The notes beneath the pieces are model-generated. The model searched no databases. It was not told where the DNA came from and was given only the letters and a program-made list of their open reading frames with translations. From Chrysoperla carnea (taxonomy: Eukaryota > Arthropoda > Insecta > Neuroptera > Chrysopidae), in the NCBI RefSeq assembly GCF_905475395.1, contig NC_058339.1, positions 48,431,172 through 48,495,171 on the forward strand: DNA of 64,000 bases, given 5' to 3'. Below are positions 11,968-25,335 of this stretch, piece after piece. The stretch's first letter is position 1. The number at the start of each line of letters is the position of its first letter. Made by a program: the position numbers and the translations under genes.

Positions 11968-13943
11968 TTAAAAAAGTCGCGAGAAAATAAAACAAAAAGT
12001 TTCGGAATTTTATGAAATTTGGCAAAAAAATCGGTCTAATTTATGAAAAAAAAAATTTTAAATTGATTTTCCTCCATTAATTGAGAACTAATTACAAGAG
12101 GTACTAGAAAAAGGTTTTAAGCCTAGTGTTAAAGAAACTACGAATACCCAATTAAATTCTTCTTTTTTTATTTTCGGAAGTATTTTGTCCTATCCGTTAC
12201 GATTCGATCGTTCGTAATATTTCATGTTCCTTACAAAAATTTATCTATCTACCGACTGTATTGATATTATGAATAATGCTGTGGTAAGGTGTAATATTTA
12301 CATCATACTATTAAATAGAATATAGAAAGTTTAAGCTTACAACAAAGTTGAAAGATGACAGTATGGAAGTAAAAAAAATTCTAGTAGTTTATATTATACA
12401 GAAACTATCATAGACAGAGCAGGGCTTTATATTCTTATCTCTTATGTGTCTTAAACAGACAAAATCAATATATACCAATGCTCATTGGTTCATTTGACAA
12501 AAAAGTTATTTTTTTTATTTATGTATTCAACCGCATATCAATTAGTATAGAAAATTGTTCAAGTATATTTCTGCAAAACTTTTATACAATGATATACAAC
12601 AAAAAAACTATTATCTTTATTATATAGGAAATTATTAAAATGAATTATATTAATGTTAATTAATTAATTTAACTTTCTACAAATACCCCTAAGTGACAGT
12701 TAGTTAAAGCTACTTGTTAATTTTTAACTACCTTTTTTATAGTTTTGGAGAAAGTGGTCACCAAGGATTTGTCCTAATTTGAGCCTTCAGGAGTAAAAAG
12801 TGAAGTCTACAAAAAAGGGCTTCAAACTAAAGTTTATTCTTTTTTTATAAGGAAGACCCAATTGAGTTTTTGTTGGAAACATTTTTTCCAAAAACACTTA
12901 AGCAAGCAATACCACCATTTTAGAAATAATTATTTTTAATTCAGAATTTAGAAAGATAGCAATTTAGTGAAATTCTCGTACTTTTTTGGTCTTCAAAGAG
13001 TTTTTCGATTAAAGCTATGGGTGCGCAAATACCGGCCATATTTTGAATTTGGACCCAGGGTAGCCCCAAAAGCATCTTGATCAATATATTTTGTTCTAGA
13101 TGAAATAAAATAAATCGGCTAACGACAAAAATCGGCTAATTTAAGAACGTGTAAAATTTGGCCAATCTAAAATAATTCTAACCTCGACATACCATTTACA
13201 AACATACCAATTTTTCGACGTCCGAATTTTTCTAAGTTAGCTCAGAAGTCGTGGTATTAACCAAACTTACAATGATTTTTAGGTTAAACTGACCTAAATC
13301 TACAAAACCTATTTTGATTTTTGTACTTTACTGTACTTTACTGATTTTGATACTTTATTTTATTTGATAGCCAATGAAAATCATGATAAAAATGTTTAGT
13401 ATATCTGTCAAAATGTCAAATCGCATATGCGAAGAAAAATATAATTTCAAGTGATATAAATTTTTTTACAGAATTCTTTTTTTTGTTTACATCGTTCTTG
13501 TAAACTTCTGGAAAATATTCGAAAATAATAATATAATAGATATTATATATTATATATAGATATAGATATTATTATTGTTATACTCATAAATAACACGATA
13601 AAATGTGTTTATAAGGGTTCCTTTGAGAAAACGAAAAATTCTTTACAATTATTAATATCAATGGACCGGAAAAGATGTCCACTAGAAGAATTTATATCAC
13701 AAATGTTTTATGTGTTATGTTTCAAGTAGTTTGTTTTTTTTTTTATTGAAATATTTTTTTAAAGTAAAAAATTATTTTTACAACGTCCATTTCATGTTTG
13801 ATTTTCTTTTAATGACATAAAGTAGACAAAATTTATGACATAAAAACATCTCTAAAGATTTATCTCGTACATAGGTACGATTTTTCTTTGAATTGGTTTT
13901 TCATACTCTGTTATTTCATTTTCAAAATATTTTGTGAGTTACA

Positions 13944-14930
13944 TTAAGGTAGTACCAGCGCCAAAGCAAGTTTGGACTTGTGGTTAATGATGAATTTTGT
14001 CATAACTTATATCTTCCTTGGTTTTCCAAATATCAAATATTTAAACAAAATTTTCAATTTTCGATATTTTGAAAATTACTTCAGATATGGAAAAAATTTT
14101 ATTCTTACGTTTCGTCTTAACGTAGTTCCAGCATGGTATTTGCAGTTTCTATGTTAAAGCAATGGTACAATTTTTTTTTCGACAGAATTTAACGAAAAAT
14201 TAAATTTAAGAATTTAATAATGCTTACTATTAATTCCCAAAGTTTCAGAAATTTTGACCGTTTAAAATGGGAAATAATTATGCCAACGTCCCAATTTCGA
14301 TCAATTTACGTCAAAATTAATATCTCGAAAGTGAAAATTAATTTCTAAATTTTTTTTTTAGAATTGTATTGTATAAACATTTTTTTCTACTTTTTCTTCA
14401 ATATATAATAATATCATAAAAAATAGTTGGAGAGACCGGACATTTTACATGCTTTAAATGGGACATGACCCTCAAAATCGCGAACTTTGTCTTTAAATAT
14501 CTCGCGATCTAAACGGTCAAAAATTATGAAATTTTAGGGATTCACAAATAAAGCTATTATAAACCCGAGAAAAAAAATTCGGCCAAATCTGTCGAAAAGT
14601 GATTTCATGCTGGTACTACCTTAAATTCGCAAGTTATAACATAATTCACCATCAAAATTGTAAATATATATTTTTTTAAATTTGTGACCCCACTATCGTC
14701 CTGTTACAACCTTATAATTAGGCAAGCACAACAGGTTTTTGTTTGTTTTCAATAATTTATTAAGGTTTTAACTTTTATTTAAAGAATTTTTTTTAATTTC
14801 CACCGAGTAATTTTGGAGAAATCTATGGAAACATATCATCAATCTACCCTTTTCCCATATGACCCATGTTAAATATGCCTACTTTTGAAGTCATTTATTT
14901 ATTTAATTAATCGGGCAACCCACTCTCAAA
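13944..14930 (+). mobile_element. Foldback element, family C, longest copy (A)
   Basis: The left end is TTAAGGTAGTACCAGC followed by GCCAAAGCAAG. Within it, 14117-14624 is a separate inverted-repeat unit with ends TTAACGTAGTTCCAGCATG and CATGCTGGTACTACCTTAA (17 of 19 positions complementary), both carrying TTAA. Its arms also share a GACCGTTT/AAACGGTC pair near 14254 and 14511. From 14632 on, AGTTATAACATAATTCACCA through GTTAAATATGCCTACTTTTG matches copy B at 33430-33820 in reverse orientation. Copy B lacks the 14000-14630 interior, so it is an internally deleted relative. No transposase frame was found. TTAA ends are typical of piggyBac-type insertion, which is only suggestive. Confidence 0.65.
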
Positions 14931-15351
14931 TTTTCTCAAAGGGTTTACTTATTTTGATATTAAGTATAATTTTTGAGCAATTCTAAGATTTTGACATCGA
15001 TACCTGGTATGAAGAAAAGTGCCCACATAGTCTTATTTTCTGCATCAAAGATGTAGCTAGCTGGGCTACCGAGCTGTATGATAAATATAGTACTATGTAC
15101 AATTCTTCCGTAACTTGTTGTCATGTATTTCACACTATTTTGAATTGTTTTCATCCATTACTATTTGTTTTTCTTTACTTTTAATCATGTATACGATATT
15201 TATTCACATCATGGTCTCTCGATTATGATTGATAATTTTTAATATGATACATACAGCGTAAACTAAATATTGAAAAATATCTTGTCTAGTAATCTTAATT
15301 AAAGAGAATTGAAAAAAAGAGAATTGTTTTCATTTAGTTTATATATTTTAA

Positions 15352-15546
<195 letters not shown>

Positions 15547-15615
15547 AGAAATATTACAAAATCCATTTACATAATCCCATTTTTTTTATTCCTAACATTT
15601 ATAAATATTATTTTA

Positions 15616-15621
15616 AATAAA
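15616..15621 (+). promoter_or_regulatory. Candidate polyadenylation signal AATAAA
   Basis: This is the first canonical AATAAA, 70 bases after the G-gamma stop codon, and it is followed by a T-rich stretch (ATTTTTTGTTTTTTG), the usual downstream context. In DNA this AT-rich many such words occur by chance, so its use is uncertain. Confidence 0.4.
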
Positions 15622-16810
15622 TTTTTTGTTTTTTGTATACACTTATTTTTTACCACATCAACTACTACTACTGACAATTTACCATCAACAATGTCATCAA
15701 CAACACCATAATAAATACCACAATTTTCAATTACATTTTCTTTCTCCAGGCTTGTTTTTTTATTTAAACAAAAAATGAATTTTTGTAAAAATATGCCAAA
15801 AATAAAACAGTCATAACATTACCATTAACTATTTATTAATTTTATTATTTATTTTATGTGATGAAAACCAAAAATAATGGCATTTTTTTGAATTGATATA
15901 AATAACTTTTATTTAAAACAATAAATTCGTCAATTCAGATCGGGAATTTTTATATATTTACAAAATTAAATAAAAACTATTTGAAATCAATTAAAAAATA
16001 TGTCAGAATTTTGTCTACACGAAAATTTTGTTTGAATTTTATTATCAAAACAAAAATTTATTATTAAAAAGATCAAACATTATTATCCATTTTAACATCT
16101 ACGGATAATTTTTTTAATAATTTATTTTGTTAAAATTTCAAAGAATATTTTCGCGATAATAAATATTTTAAATATGTCGTTCTCTGTAGTACAAATATAT
16201 ATATATACCCCAAAATTGTATTTCAAAAATTCCATGTACACCACCTTTAATGGATAAGCAGAGAGTAAATTTAAAATATTGATAAGAATTTTTTATAGTA
16301 ATTAAAATAACCATTTTTGGAAAACCAAAATATATTATTTGGTACCAAATTCATAGGCGTGTTCTTTGATACCAAATATACGCTTGTTTTAAAAATTATA
16401 AAGAACAAAATAAATTTTAATGTTTAAAAATTAAAGAAATTTTTTTTTATCCATTTTATTATTGATTTTGAAATACTTAAATCATTCCTTTTTCTATTCA
16501 CACATATTTTTTCCCCAAAAAGTTTATTTTTAAAACATGATTATACAAAAAAACAACTTTATATACAAGCAATTGAATATCCATTTTTACATATTTATAC
16601 TAAATGATACAAAAGCATTGCGGTGGAAATAATGGTTTTCTTGCCACTTGTCCATTTGGAAGCCTACAACGCTTTTATAATATTTGGAAGGTAATGTATA
16701 ATTTTATGACTAAGATTAAGATACCATATACACTTACCTTGTTAATCAAAAATTAGAAAATTTTGATTTCAAAATTCTGTTACCTAAGTCAGACAGAGCT
16801 TGGGTTATTT

Positions 16811-17025
16811 CATAGACATAGAGAATTGACTAAGTAATATCCTCATGAAATTGACCAAACAGTCGGGTAAAAAGAGAAAAGGATCGTGCAACCAACATCT
16901 GTCTCTTTTCCGTAGATTTGAACCAAGGAGATAAAGAACGATAAACTCGGTCGCTTTACATTTCTCACACATTTCTTTACATTACTGTTGAATAGCAAAC
17001 GCTCAGTTCATTCTCTATGTCTATG
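16811..17025. mobile_element. MITE-like element with CATAGACATAGAGAAT ends
   Basis: The left end CATAGACATAGAGAAT (16811-16826) is the exact reverse complement of ATTCTCTATGTCTATG (17010-17025). The match continues imperfectly outside (TTATTTCATAG / CTATGGATTATT) and inside (TGACT / AGTTCA). The 215 bp interior has no ORF and is less AT-rich than its surroundings. Short length, terminal inverted repeats and no coding capacity fit a non-autonomous DNA element. Confidence 0.65.
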
Positions 17026-18046
17026 GATTATTCAATACGCGAGCACCAACTTTATAGGCAACTTAGCATACATTTATGTTTTCTCCTGCATATATTAGAT
17101 TGTAAAAACAATATTTGTTAACAAGAATATTTTTATAGAACCTACATAAAAAACTGTTATTATCTCCGGTGCATATGAACATTGAAATAATTGCAACAAT
17201 AATTTTATAGTAATCTATGTCATAACAAACAGAATTCCAACCACGCACTCAAATCCGCTGCAGCAATTAAGCAATTAGTTGCTTCTTTTCTACTAGATCA
17301 TTCTTCTTCAAGCCTATCAACATAACATGCAATTGATACGTTTGACCTAGCCAAGCTTTATTTAGTTATTTAAAAAGCATATTTTGTATTTGAAAACATG
17401 AACATTCAACTTTCGAATAAATACTATTAATTGCTACACGATCTTGAAATATCTTCAAAGATTCTGGAAGCTGAAGCCCAGACAGACCTTACAAACTTAT
17501 TAATTTTGATACTAAATAAGACGTGCCACCAAGGGAAAGGTTACACTCTAGCTAATTTTAGCAAAGTTGACCATATAAACTAGGCCTCGAGTTATTACTA
17601 TTTTTAAATTATTAAAATATGTACCAAATATTTATCCTTGAAGATCAAACTTACATCAATTATCAAATCAAACTTTTTCAAAATTTCTTCTTTCTCATAA
17701 ACTGTTCCATATGTTCATTTCGACTCGTGTTTTTCCATAAATTTTTTTGGAAAATGTTGTCCTTTAGGTGATTCAATAGGCTGATTTATCTTGAACTTCT
17801 TTAGTTGTTCGCTAGAGTCACGCATGTTTTCTATGAATTTTTAACTTATCCTAATCTGGTATTACATAGTACAATGTCAGTGATTTATTTTTATTTTGTG
17901 AAGAAAAATAAATCAGAAAATAAAATAAAAACATATTACTAGTTTAAATTTTCGATAAAAATTTCATTATTATGATTATCACTTGAGTGATAGAATTATT
18001 CATAAAATCAAACGCTTTATTTACATTTATTTTATTTTCTTTACAG

Positions 18047-18098
18047 AATATTTGGAAAAGTCATTGCCGAGCTAAATAATATCAACTTTGTGGTATAA
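18047..18098 (+). CDS. Candidate short terminal coding exon, possibly an alternative G-gamma 3' end
   Basis: A good acceptor (TTTATTTTCTTTACAG) ends at 18046. In the phase that begins one base into the exon, the frame reads IFGKVIAELNNINFVV then TAA at 18096-18098. This is the same phase as the recognised G-gamma exon at 15441, and it lies 2.5 kb downstream on the same strand, so it could be spliced from the same upstream exon. The peptide lacks a CaaX box and ends in a hydrophobic FVV, so such an isoform would not be prenylated. I do not recognise the peptide. The phase match alone has a one-in-three chance, so this could be fortuitous or belong to another gene. Confidence 0.3.
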
Positions 18099-19940
18099 GC
18101 AAAATGACTAATTTTACATCCAAAAATTAACTCAACAAAATCTATATCCAAAATTGTTGATTTATATTGACATCTTAGAAATACCACACACAAAAAAACG
18201 ACGATATGTGCTTAATTCTTAGATGTATAACTAACTAATTAAAAATAAAAATCACGAAATGAAGATATATATTTAAATCAAAACAAAAGTATTCCTCATC
18301 AATAAAATTATATTTTAGAGTATACAAAGATATTTTAAGCACGAATGGAACAAAAAGGTACGAATACGTAAATATAAAAAAAAAAAATTTACGTATAAAC
18401 AAAAAAAAAACATATACATACACTCTAATTCATTAAAATCATTCCACCTTATACATGGAGGATAGTACACATTTTCTTGAACATGAGTGTACGATATAAT
18501 TATTATTTTAGAAAATCCTTTCTTTTTCTAAATAAATTATTACTTAAATGTATAAAAAAACAAAAAACTAAATCTAGTCATCATTAATATTATACTAAAT
18601 GTTCTTTAAAAAAAACAATATTTCTTCCATTTTTCAATAACAAAAAAAAAACAATGCTTTAATAAAAATAAAAAACAATTCACATCACGTATTTTAAATC
18701 TCTAAAAAGAAAAAATAAGTAATTGAATTTCCATTTCCAATTTTTAACAAACAAACAAAAAAAACCATATCTCATATACAGGAAATTCGAGCCAAATAAT
18801 TTAGTAATTATTCTCATCACACACGCAACTAAAAAAAACAACACATTTTCTCTCGCTAAACAAAATTCAATTACTAATTTTTCACTGAAACATTACCAAC
18901 ATTACAATTCTTTTGAAATACTATTATACAAAACATTTTTTGAGTTTTTCAAATGAAAATCACTAATAAACTCATTTATAATTAAGTAAGAAAAAAAAGC
19001 AAACTATTTAATAAAAAAATAAAGTACATTAAAATGAAAAAAAAAAATTAATTGAGGATTGTAGTTTTATAAATAAGAGAAATGGAAAATCCAAAAAAAA
19101 AATCTAAACGCATGTGCTATATGATGTAAATTTGAACAGACAGGTTTTGGTAAAACAAAAAGAGTAGTATCCATTTTGTTTCTAGTCACTTTTTTTGTTT
19201 TTATTACTTCAAAATATGAGTACAATTTCCACATACAATATACAAAACAGGAAAATATCCACACAATTACCTAATACATAAGAACTAATTTTCAAACATA
19301 CTGAATAAATCAAAAAAAATTTTTAAATAGACATATGATGGCTCTTTTAGATATACAAACAAATCTATTTAGCAGCTATAAAATTTAATTTTAAGTCAAA
19401 TACATTTCATATAGAAGTTCGGATATTATATTTTAAATTAAAAATGATATTTAAAATCCTTCTACGTGTGTTTATAAAAATAACGAGTATGAGCAATTTA
19501 ATTTACCATCAACAAATCAAACACAAATAACTTTCATAAAGGATAATTCCAACTCATATCAATTTTAATTTTAGGATATAAAATCATGATACTTCTAACC
19601 TCAAATATTTTGCTTATACAATCGCAATTTAATATTTAAACAAAAATTATAACTTACATATAATATTATAAAAACTAATTAATTAAAAATAAAAAAAATA
19701 CGAGGATTGGTATTTACAACAATGGCGTTTCATTCCGCTTTTAGCCCTGGTTGGAAATTCTAATTCTTACATTAATAATAAAATCCCAAAACCCTTGATT
19801 AGTAATCCTGACAGTTTTAATATTAGTTATAATATAAATTAATAGATGGCATTGTAATGTCCATGTCTTAAAATAAGAAATATTTCCATGGGTGTAGATA
19901 CAAACCAAATGAGTTTTTTAATGGTTTATATCTTTACTTA

Positions 19941-19991
19941 CCTCAATTAATTAAAAAATATTCTATAAAAATATTGATTAATTAATTGAGG
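19941..19991 (+). repeat. Perfect 14 bp stem hairpin
   Basis: CCTCAATTAATTAA (19941-19954) is the exact reverse complement of TTAATTAATTGAGG (19978-19991). The spacer also partly pairs (AAAAATATT / AATATT), giving an extended stem-loop. Confidence 0.8.
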
Positions 19992-20525
19992 CATTTTAAA
20001 AAAAACGTATTTAAAATTAAATGGTTGTAATTATTAATATGTAGTTGTTGACTGTCAGGTTTTAAAAAATAAAAATCGTAACTCAACATGAAACAAATTA
20101 ATTAAGGCTAATTTTAAATAATTTGATTGATGTACAAATGTCGATTAAATCATGGAAATCGAACATCCAAATATTCCTTGTATTTATATTCATATTTGCA
20201 TATCATATCAAACGTTTAAACTTTGTTACATTCAATTACAATCAAAATATTTCATATTAAACTAATTAAATGACATATCATTTATTTAATTAGTTTTTAT
20301 CATATGAGATAAAAATTACCTAAAAACGATAGAAAAATAAATTTATATTTCATATGACTTTTAATATACAAATATTAAAAACGTAATTGTTGTAACTTTA
20401 TTTAAACAAATTACCATTTAAAATAATTAATTGATTAAAATAATCTTAGTACGTAGGTTTTTTCTTAAACTTAAACTAATTTAGACATTCTTGTGTCTAA
20501 ATTTTTCTATTTTTAAAATTCACTG

Positions 20526-20572
20526 AATCATTGTACCAAATTAAAACGAAAAATAAATTTGATACAATGATT
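20526..20572 (+). repeat. 17 bp stem hairpin (16 of 17 paired)
   Basis: AATCATTGTACCAAATT at 20526-20542 pairs with AATTTGATACAATGATT at 20556-20572 with one mismatch and a 13 base loop. It is unlikely by chance even at this base composition. Confidence 0.8.
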
Positions 20573-21840
20573 TTATAATCGCTATTTGTTCTCTAATTTT
20601 AACCAAGCTTTTATGTGAAAACATAGTTTTTTAGTAACAAAAAAATGTTTCATATTAGCTTAGTCTTCTCAAACGTGTATGGTTAAATGAATTTATTTTC
20701 AAAAAAAAGGAAATTTAACCATTTTCACAACATATTGTAAACTTAACACCACTAAACTTTATGGAAGGAGTATTCTATAAAATCATGATGGAACTTAATA
20801 AAAATAAAAACAAAACCGCTTGCTAATTCCTAATCATGATTTAATTAAGAGAATACCCGAAAAAATCTATATTCTAATTAACTCAAAAAATATATTTAAA
20901 AAAATCACAAAAAAACAACTATTTGTAGGAATAAGATGAAATTTTAAATTTATAAGACGCATGCAAACAAAAATCTTTTAAGGTAAAATTTAGCGTATAA
21001 GGATTGTATTCGCAAAAAAAAAAAATAAACCGATTTATACTGTTTTCCTGCGATGGACAACTCATATTAAAAACTACTCTTATACATCACATTAACAAAT
21101 AAAAATCGTTGTGAATAAAACACACACAAAAACGCGAAAATATTTTTAATGAAATTGTTTTTTTTCTTTAAAGAAAAACATTGTTAAGTAGCTTTAGTTT
21201 TATTAACAAAATAATCGTAATTAAAATAATTAAAAAAATATTAAAAATAAATTATTAATCTTATTATGTTGAATATTTTCAGAAAACAGAACAAAAATAT
21301 CAAAAAATTTCTTGTTAATTCAACATCAAACAAATTATAGCAGAATTAACAAATTTGTCAAGAAAATATCTGAAAATATTGTTCTTTAAAAAAATTTAAA
21401 AAAAAAAAAGAAAATATTGATGATTAAAAATATAATAGTTTGAAAATGTGGTAATTTTTTTTTCTATTTGTATATTTATGAATTAATTGTACTCATTTCT
21501 TATTATTAAAAAAAATAATTATGAATATTATTAATTAATGATTAGTTTTTAGAAAATCTCAATTGTAAGTATCTCTCTCTCTAAAAATAAAAAACAAAAA
21601 ATATTAAACTAAAAAAAAAATGAAATAAAATATTGTCTCATTGATAAAATTTTTAATAATAATTAATAATTAATATAATATATATATATGAATGATTATT
21701 ATATACTTTGACATAAAAACTTTAGAATTATAAAAAAAAAAGATAAAAAAATGAAAACAAACAAACAAAGTCGATGAATTTAAAAGGAAAAATATCTTGT
21801 AATATTAAAAAAACAAAAAACAAGTGTATTGTGTTATTTG

Positions 21841-21846
21841 AATAAA
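21841..21846 (+). promoter_or_regulatory. Candidate polyadenylation signal at the end of the hairpin-rich tract
   Basis: AATAAA at 21841 is followed by another AATAAA word at about 21855 and then TTTCTTGTTATTTTGTCC, a U/GU-rich downstream element. The switch from A-rich to mixed sequence just after it supports a transcript end here, but only weakly. Confidence 0.35.
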
Positions 21847-24800
21847 CATATATTAATAAAAACCACTACAAAAAATACAGTTTCTTGTTATTTTGTCCAT
21901 TACCTTGCCTTAAATTACTGGAATTTCAGAATCTATGAGAGTTACACTAAATGAAAAGCATATGATATAAAGTTGACGAATATTTTAATAAAACGTAAAA
22001 TTACTAAAATAGCATAATTTTCTTTGTTTACAATTGATTTTTAAATAAAAATATCAAAAATTTTTATCCTAAAATCTAAAGCATTTTGTTTATATTCAGA
22101 CTTCAATTCAAAATTCATAAAATAAATATATACTTGCTATAAAGGCACCATTTGTTGGTCATAATTATTTAATTACGAAAAATAACAACATCTCAATTGT
22201 CTTTAAGTCGAACTGCTGAAACTTTTGATAGTTGGGATTGCGAAACCATAGCAAATATTTCCAGCCTTCAGGAACTTAATGGAAATATAACAGGAATTTT
22301 TATAAGTTGATTTTGTTGAAAATATTTAAATAATTTAAATTCCGATTGAAATATTCGTGAAATTTTTATAACGCTTTATATAATATGGGGATTATAAATA
22401 TACCCAAGTTTATTTAAAAAAATAACTAAATAATGCCACAATTGAATCAAAATATGCATAAAATAATGGCACAGAAGTTATCTAAGTTTATATTATCTAT
22501 ACCTAGTACAGTTTTTAAGTGTTTCCATATCAGACCTTCATAAATAAAGCTGCATCAACTGCAATACAGTTTTTGTTATATTACCATAACTTATTAGGTA
22601 AGTGACGTAAGTATTATTTATTAAGGGGAATTTTTCATTGTGCAAAGTATCGCAAAAAATTAAATTTTTCACATAAAAATGTTCCTTAGTTTGATAGAAA
22701 TTCTCTCCCAAAATTTATGAAGAAATTCGAAGTAAAAAAAAGTTATAACTATACATATGAACTGGTTTATATACTAAGCAGCGCTTTCGAAAAAACCTTC
22801 AAGCGAGCTTTCCTAGAAAAGAAACTAGTACGACGTTTTTCTCGTATTTTAAGCAATCGATCTTTAAAACCCAAAAGGTTTTAGATTCATAATAATAAAA
22901 AGATAGACAATTAAAGGTACATAAAAACCATTAAAATAATGGAAATTAACTTTTTAAAGGTTTCTTGCCTGTTTTGAACTATCGCATCAAGCTAAAATTT
23001 GGACAGAAAGGGAAATAAAATTGTATGGCCCTTATAAATAAATATAATAGTTTTTTTTTTAATTGTATTTTTTTACAATTCAACCAAAAAAATACCTTAT
23101 TTCTGTAAACTTTCACAATAAAATTGTTTATAAATACTAAGATGTGGGTATGGACATCATGAAAATCAATAGCACTGTTTTCAGAGAATTTACAAATCGA
23201 TAGATCTAAGGTATCATCTCATTATCTTGATATCTAGGTACCATTATCTTGATTAACTCGGTTCTATATAATGCCCTAGTAATTGACAAATTGATTAGAT
23301 ATATAATTAATGATAATAAAAATGACTGTACAAATATAGGTACCTTCAGGCAAGCAAATCAATGCAATTTAAAAGTGGTAATATACGAAGAGAAAAGAAA
23401 ATAAAGTACCAATTAAATTTTACTACTTAACATCAACAGAATAATAAGTAGGTGTTGGTTTTGTTAGCGCTGTTAGACTATAAAAATCATAGTAATGTAT
23501 ATAAAGTTGCTTGCAGAATTCTACTTTACGTGTGAGTACCGCTCATTACATTCTTATATTTTGTATGATTGTACGAAGATAAAAGTAAAGTCATTTTAAA
23601 ATATCTTAAAAAGCTTTCCACGCTTTTTAACGATAAATTGATTTTTTTGAATTTAAAGAAATTATTTTCTACCTTTCAGTTTAGCTTGTTACATAAGCGT
23701 CTTTTTTAGTTTTTTTAAACTATTATTTATTTATCAAAAATTCAGTATAAAATATGGTGGGAGCGCAAATAAATATATATTTTAGTAAGTTTATATATAA
23801 ATGCATGTTAATAAAATAAAATAAAATAAAATTTTATGAGCCACTCATGCATGACTATTTTTAAAAGCTAGAAGAGCTCAATTTTAAATACAAAGGATTA
23901 TTCGGTGCGACTCAAGATTTTACAAATAGCCAAGTATGAGAGACTCACAGAACTATTTATTTTCTACTTTTTAGTAAAATAAATGCTTGTCCTATGAAAA
24001 GTATTTATTTAAAAATTTAGTTCAATTTTTAATTGAAAATTAGAAAAGGTATGGGGGAAATGATGGGAAAATCAACTTCTTACAAGAAAATCATCTGCTT
24101 ACAAGTTAATGAAAATTAACAAAAAATTAAAAACTACGGGAAGGTATAAAAAGTTGTTTCCAGTAGGTAAGAAACATCCTTAAAACATGAATAACCAATA
24201 GGTACACTATTGGATCAGGTTTAGCAATCCTCGCAAGTTTGTCCATAAAATACAAGTATTTGCATCCACCGTTTATTTTTCAACGTGTTATCTATTTTTT
24301 AATTTGATTAGGAAACATAGTAAAATAATTGTAGGTAATAGGAAAACAATAGTTTTTATTAGACCTCAGGTTTATATAAATAAACGTATATATTTTATCG
24401 TAGTCGTTAAAATGTTGACTAAACAAATAGTACCCTTGTGACTAGCAGGAAATAAATGAACTTTATTTTCTCCCTAGACGGATTTAAATAGTAATACAAA
24501 CCTATTATGTATTTTTTATCAATATCAATTCAGCTAATTTAGCAAAATAACTTCATTAATTTAATCGATGTAATATCTCATTTATTTGTGTGTAATCTTC
24601 ACTATAATCTAATAAACGAAAGCCAAAAAGGCCCATTTACCTGAACTTTCGCGTCTAAAACTTATTTTTGGTTTGTTTGTGCTTTAGAATTTTTACACTT
24701 GGGTTGACCGAATGAGTTCATTGGGTTAACATTATACATGTTTTTTTAGTATCAAAAATTTTTCTTATGCAAAAAAAATTAGCAGCGAGAAATAAAAGTT

Positions 24801-25335
24801 TATAATCCTTATCGAATTTTCCACTTATGTTCTTAAAAACCGATTTTTCCGTTACCACAATCTACCTCTACACTCCGTGCTCAGGAGTATTTATTCCCTT
24901 AAGAAAGCTTTTTGTAAGAAAACTGCTTTGAGATAGTGGAGGTTGATCCATTTGATAAAAATGTCATTAACTAACGACCTTGTAAATTTCTCTGACCAAA
25001 ATTTTGAAATTTTGATACTATTATTTTGCTCTTTCTTGTTTTTACTTCCCCACAAATTAACTACGACCTAAACTAATGGAAATTTTTAAACTATTACTTT
25101 GCTCTTTCTTCTTTTTACTTCTCTAATATTATACTTTTCTATTTTATAAACTACACACATTTTTTATGTAATCATAATCACACAATTTTAACGGTCGAAA
25201 GTCTGTGATTGATTAAAAAAATTCTAAATATGGTTTTACTGCACACATTTTTTCGAATTCTTAGTTTGTATTTTACTGCAGGGATCATTATAATGGAAAG
25301 TTGAGTGTATATATATTTTACTATTTGTTTTACAG

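Larger units (their letters stand above)
15547..18046 (+). other. 3' UTR and/or intron downstream of the G-gamma exon
   Basis: A/T-rich sequence without coding signal. It starts with the 3' UTR of the exon ending at 15546, has the first AATAAA at 15616-15621, and has further AATAAA words near 15805. It contains the MITE-like element at 16811-17025. If the candidate exon at 18047 is real, this interval is also an alternative intron. Confidence 0.6.
18099..21870 (+). other. Hairpin-rich A/T tract, possible long 3' UTR
   Basis: About 3.8 kb of extremely A-rich, low-repeat sequence on the + strand without coding frames or recognisable transposons. Strong hairpins are present: 19941-19991 (CCTCAATTAATTAA / TTAATTAATTGAGG), 20259-20296, 20526-20572 (AATCATTGTACCAAATT pairs at 16 of 17 positions with 20556-20572) and 21272-21380 (AATATTTTCAGA / TCTGAAAATATT). 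It ends near AATAAA words at 21841, after which T-richness rises. Neural signalling genes in insects often have multi-kilobase 3' UTRs, which is known. That this is one is inference. Confidence 0.35.
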
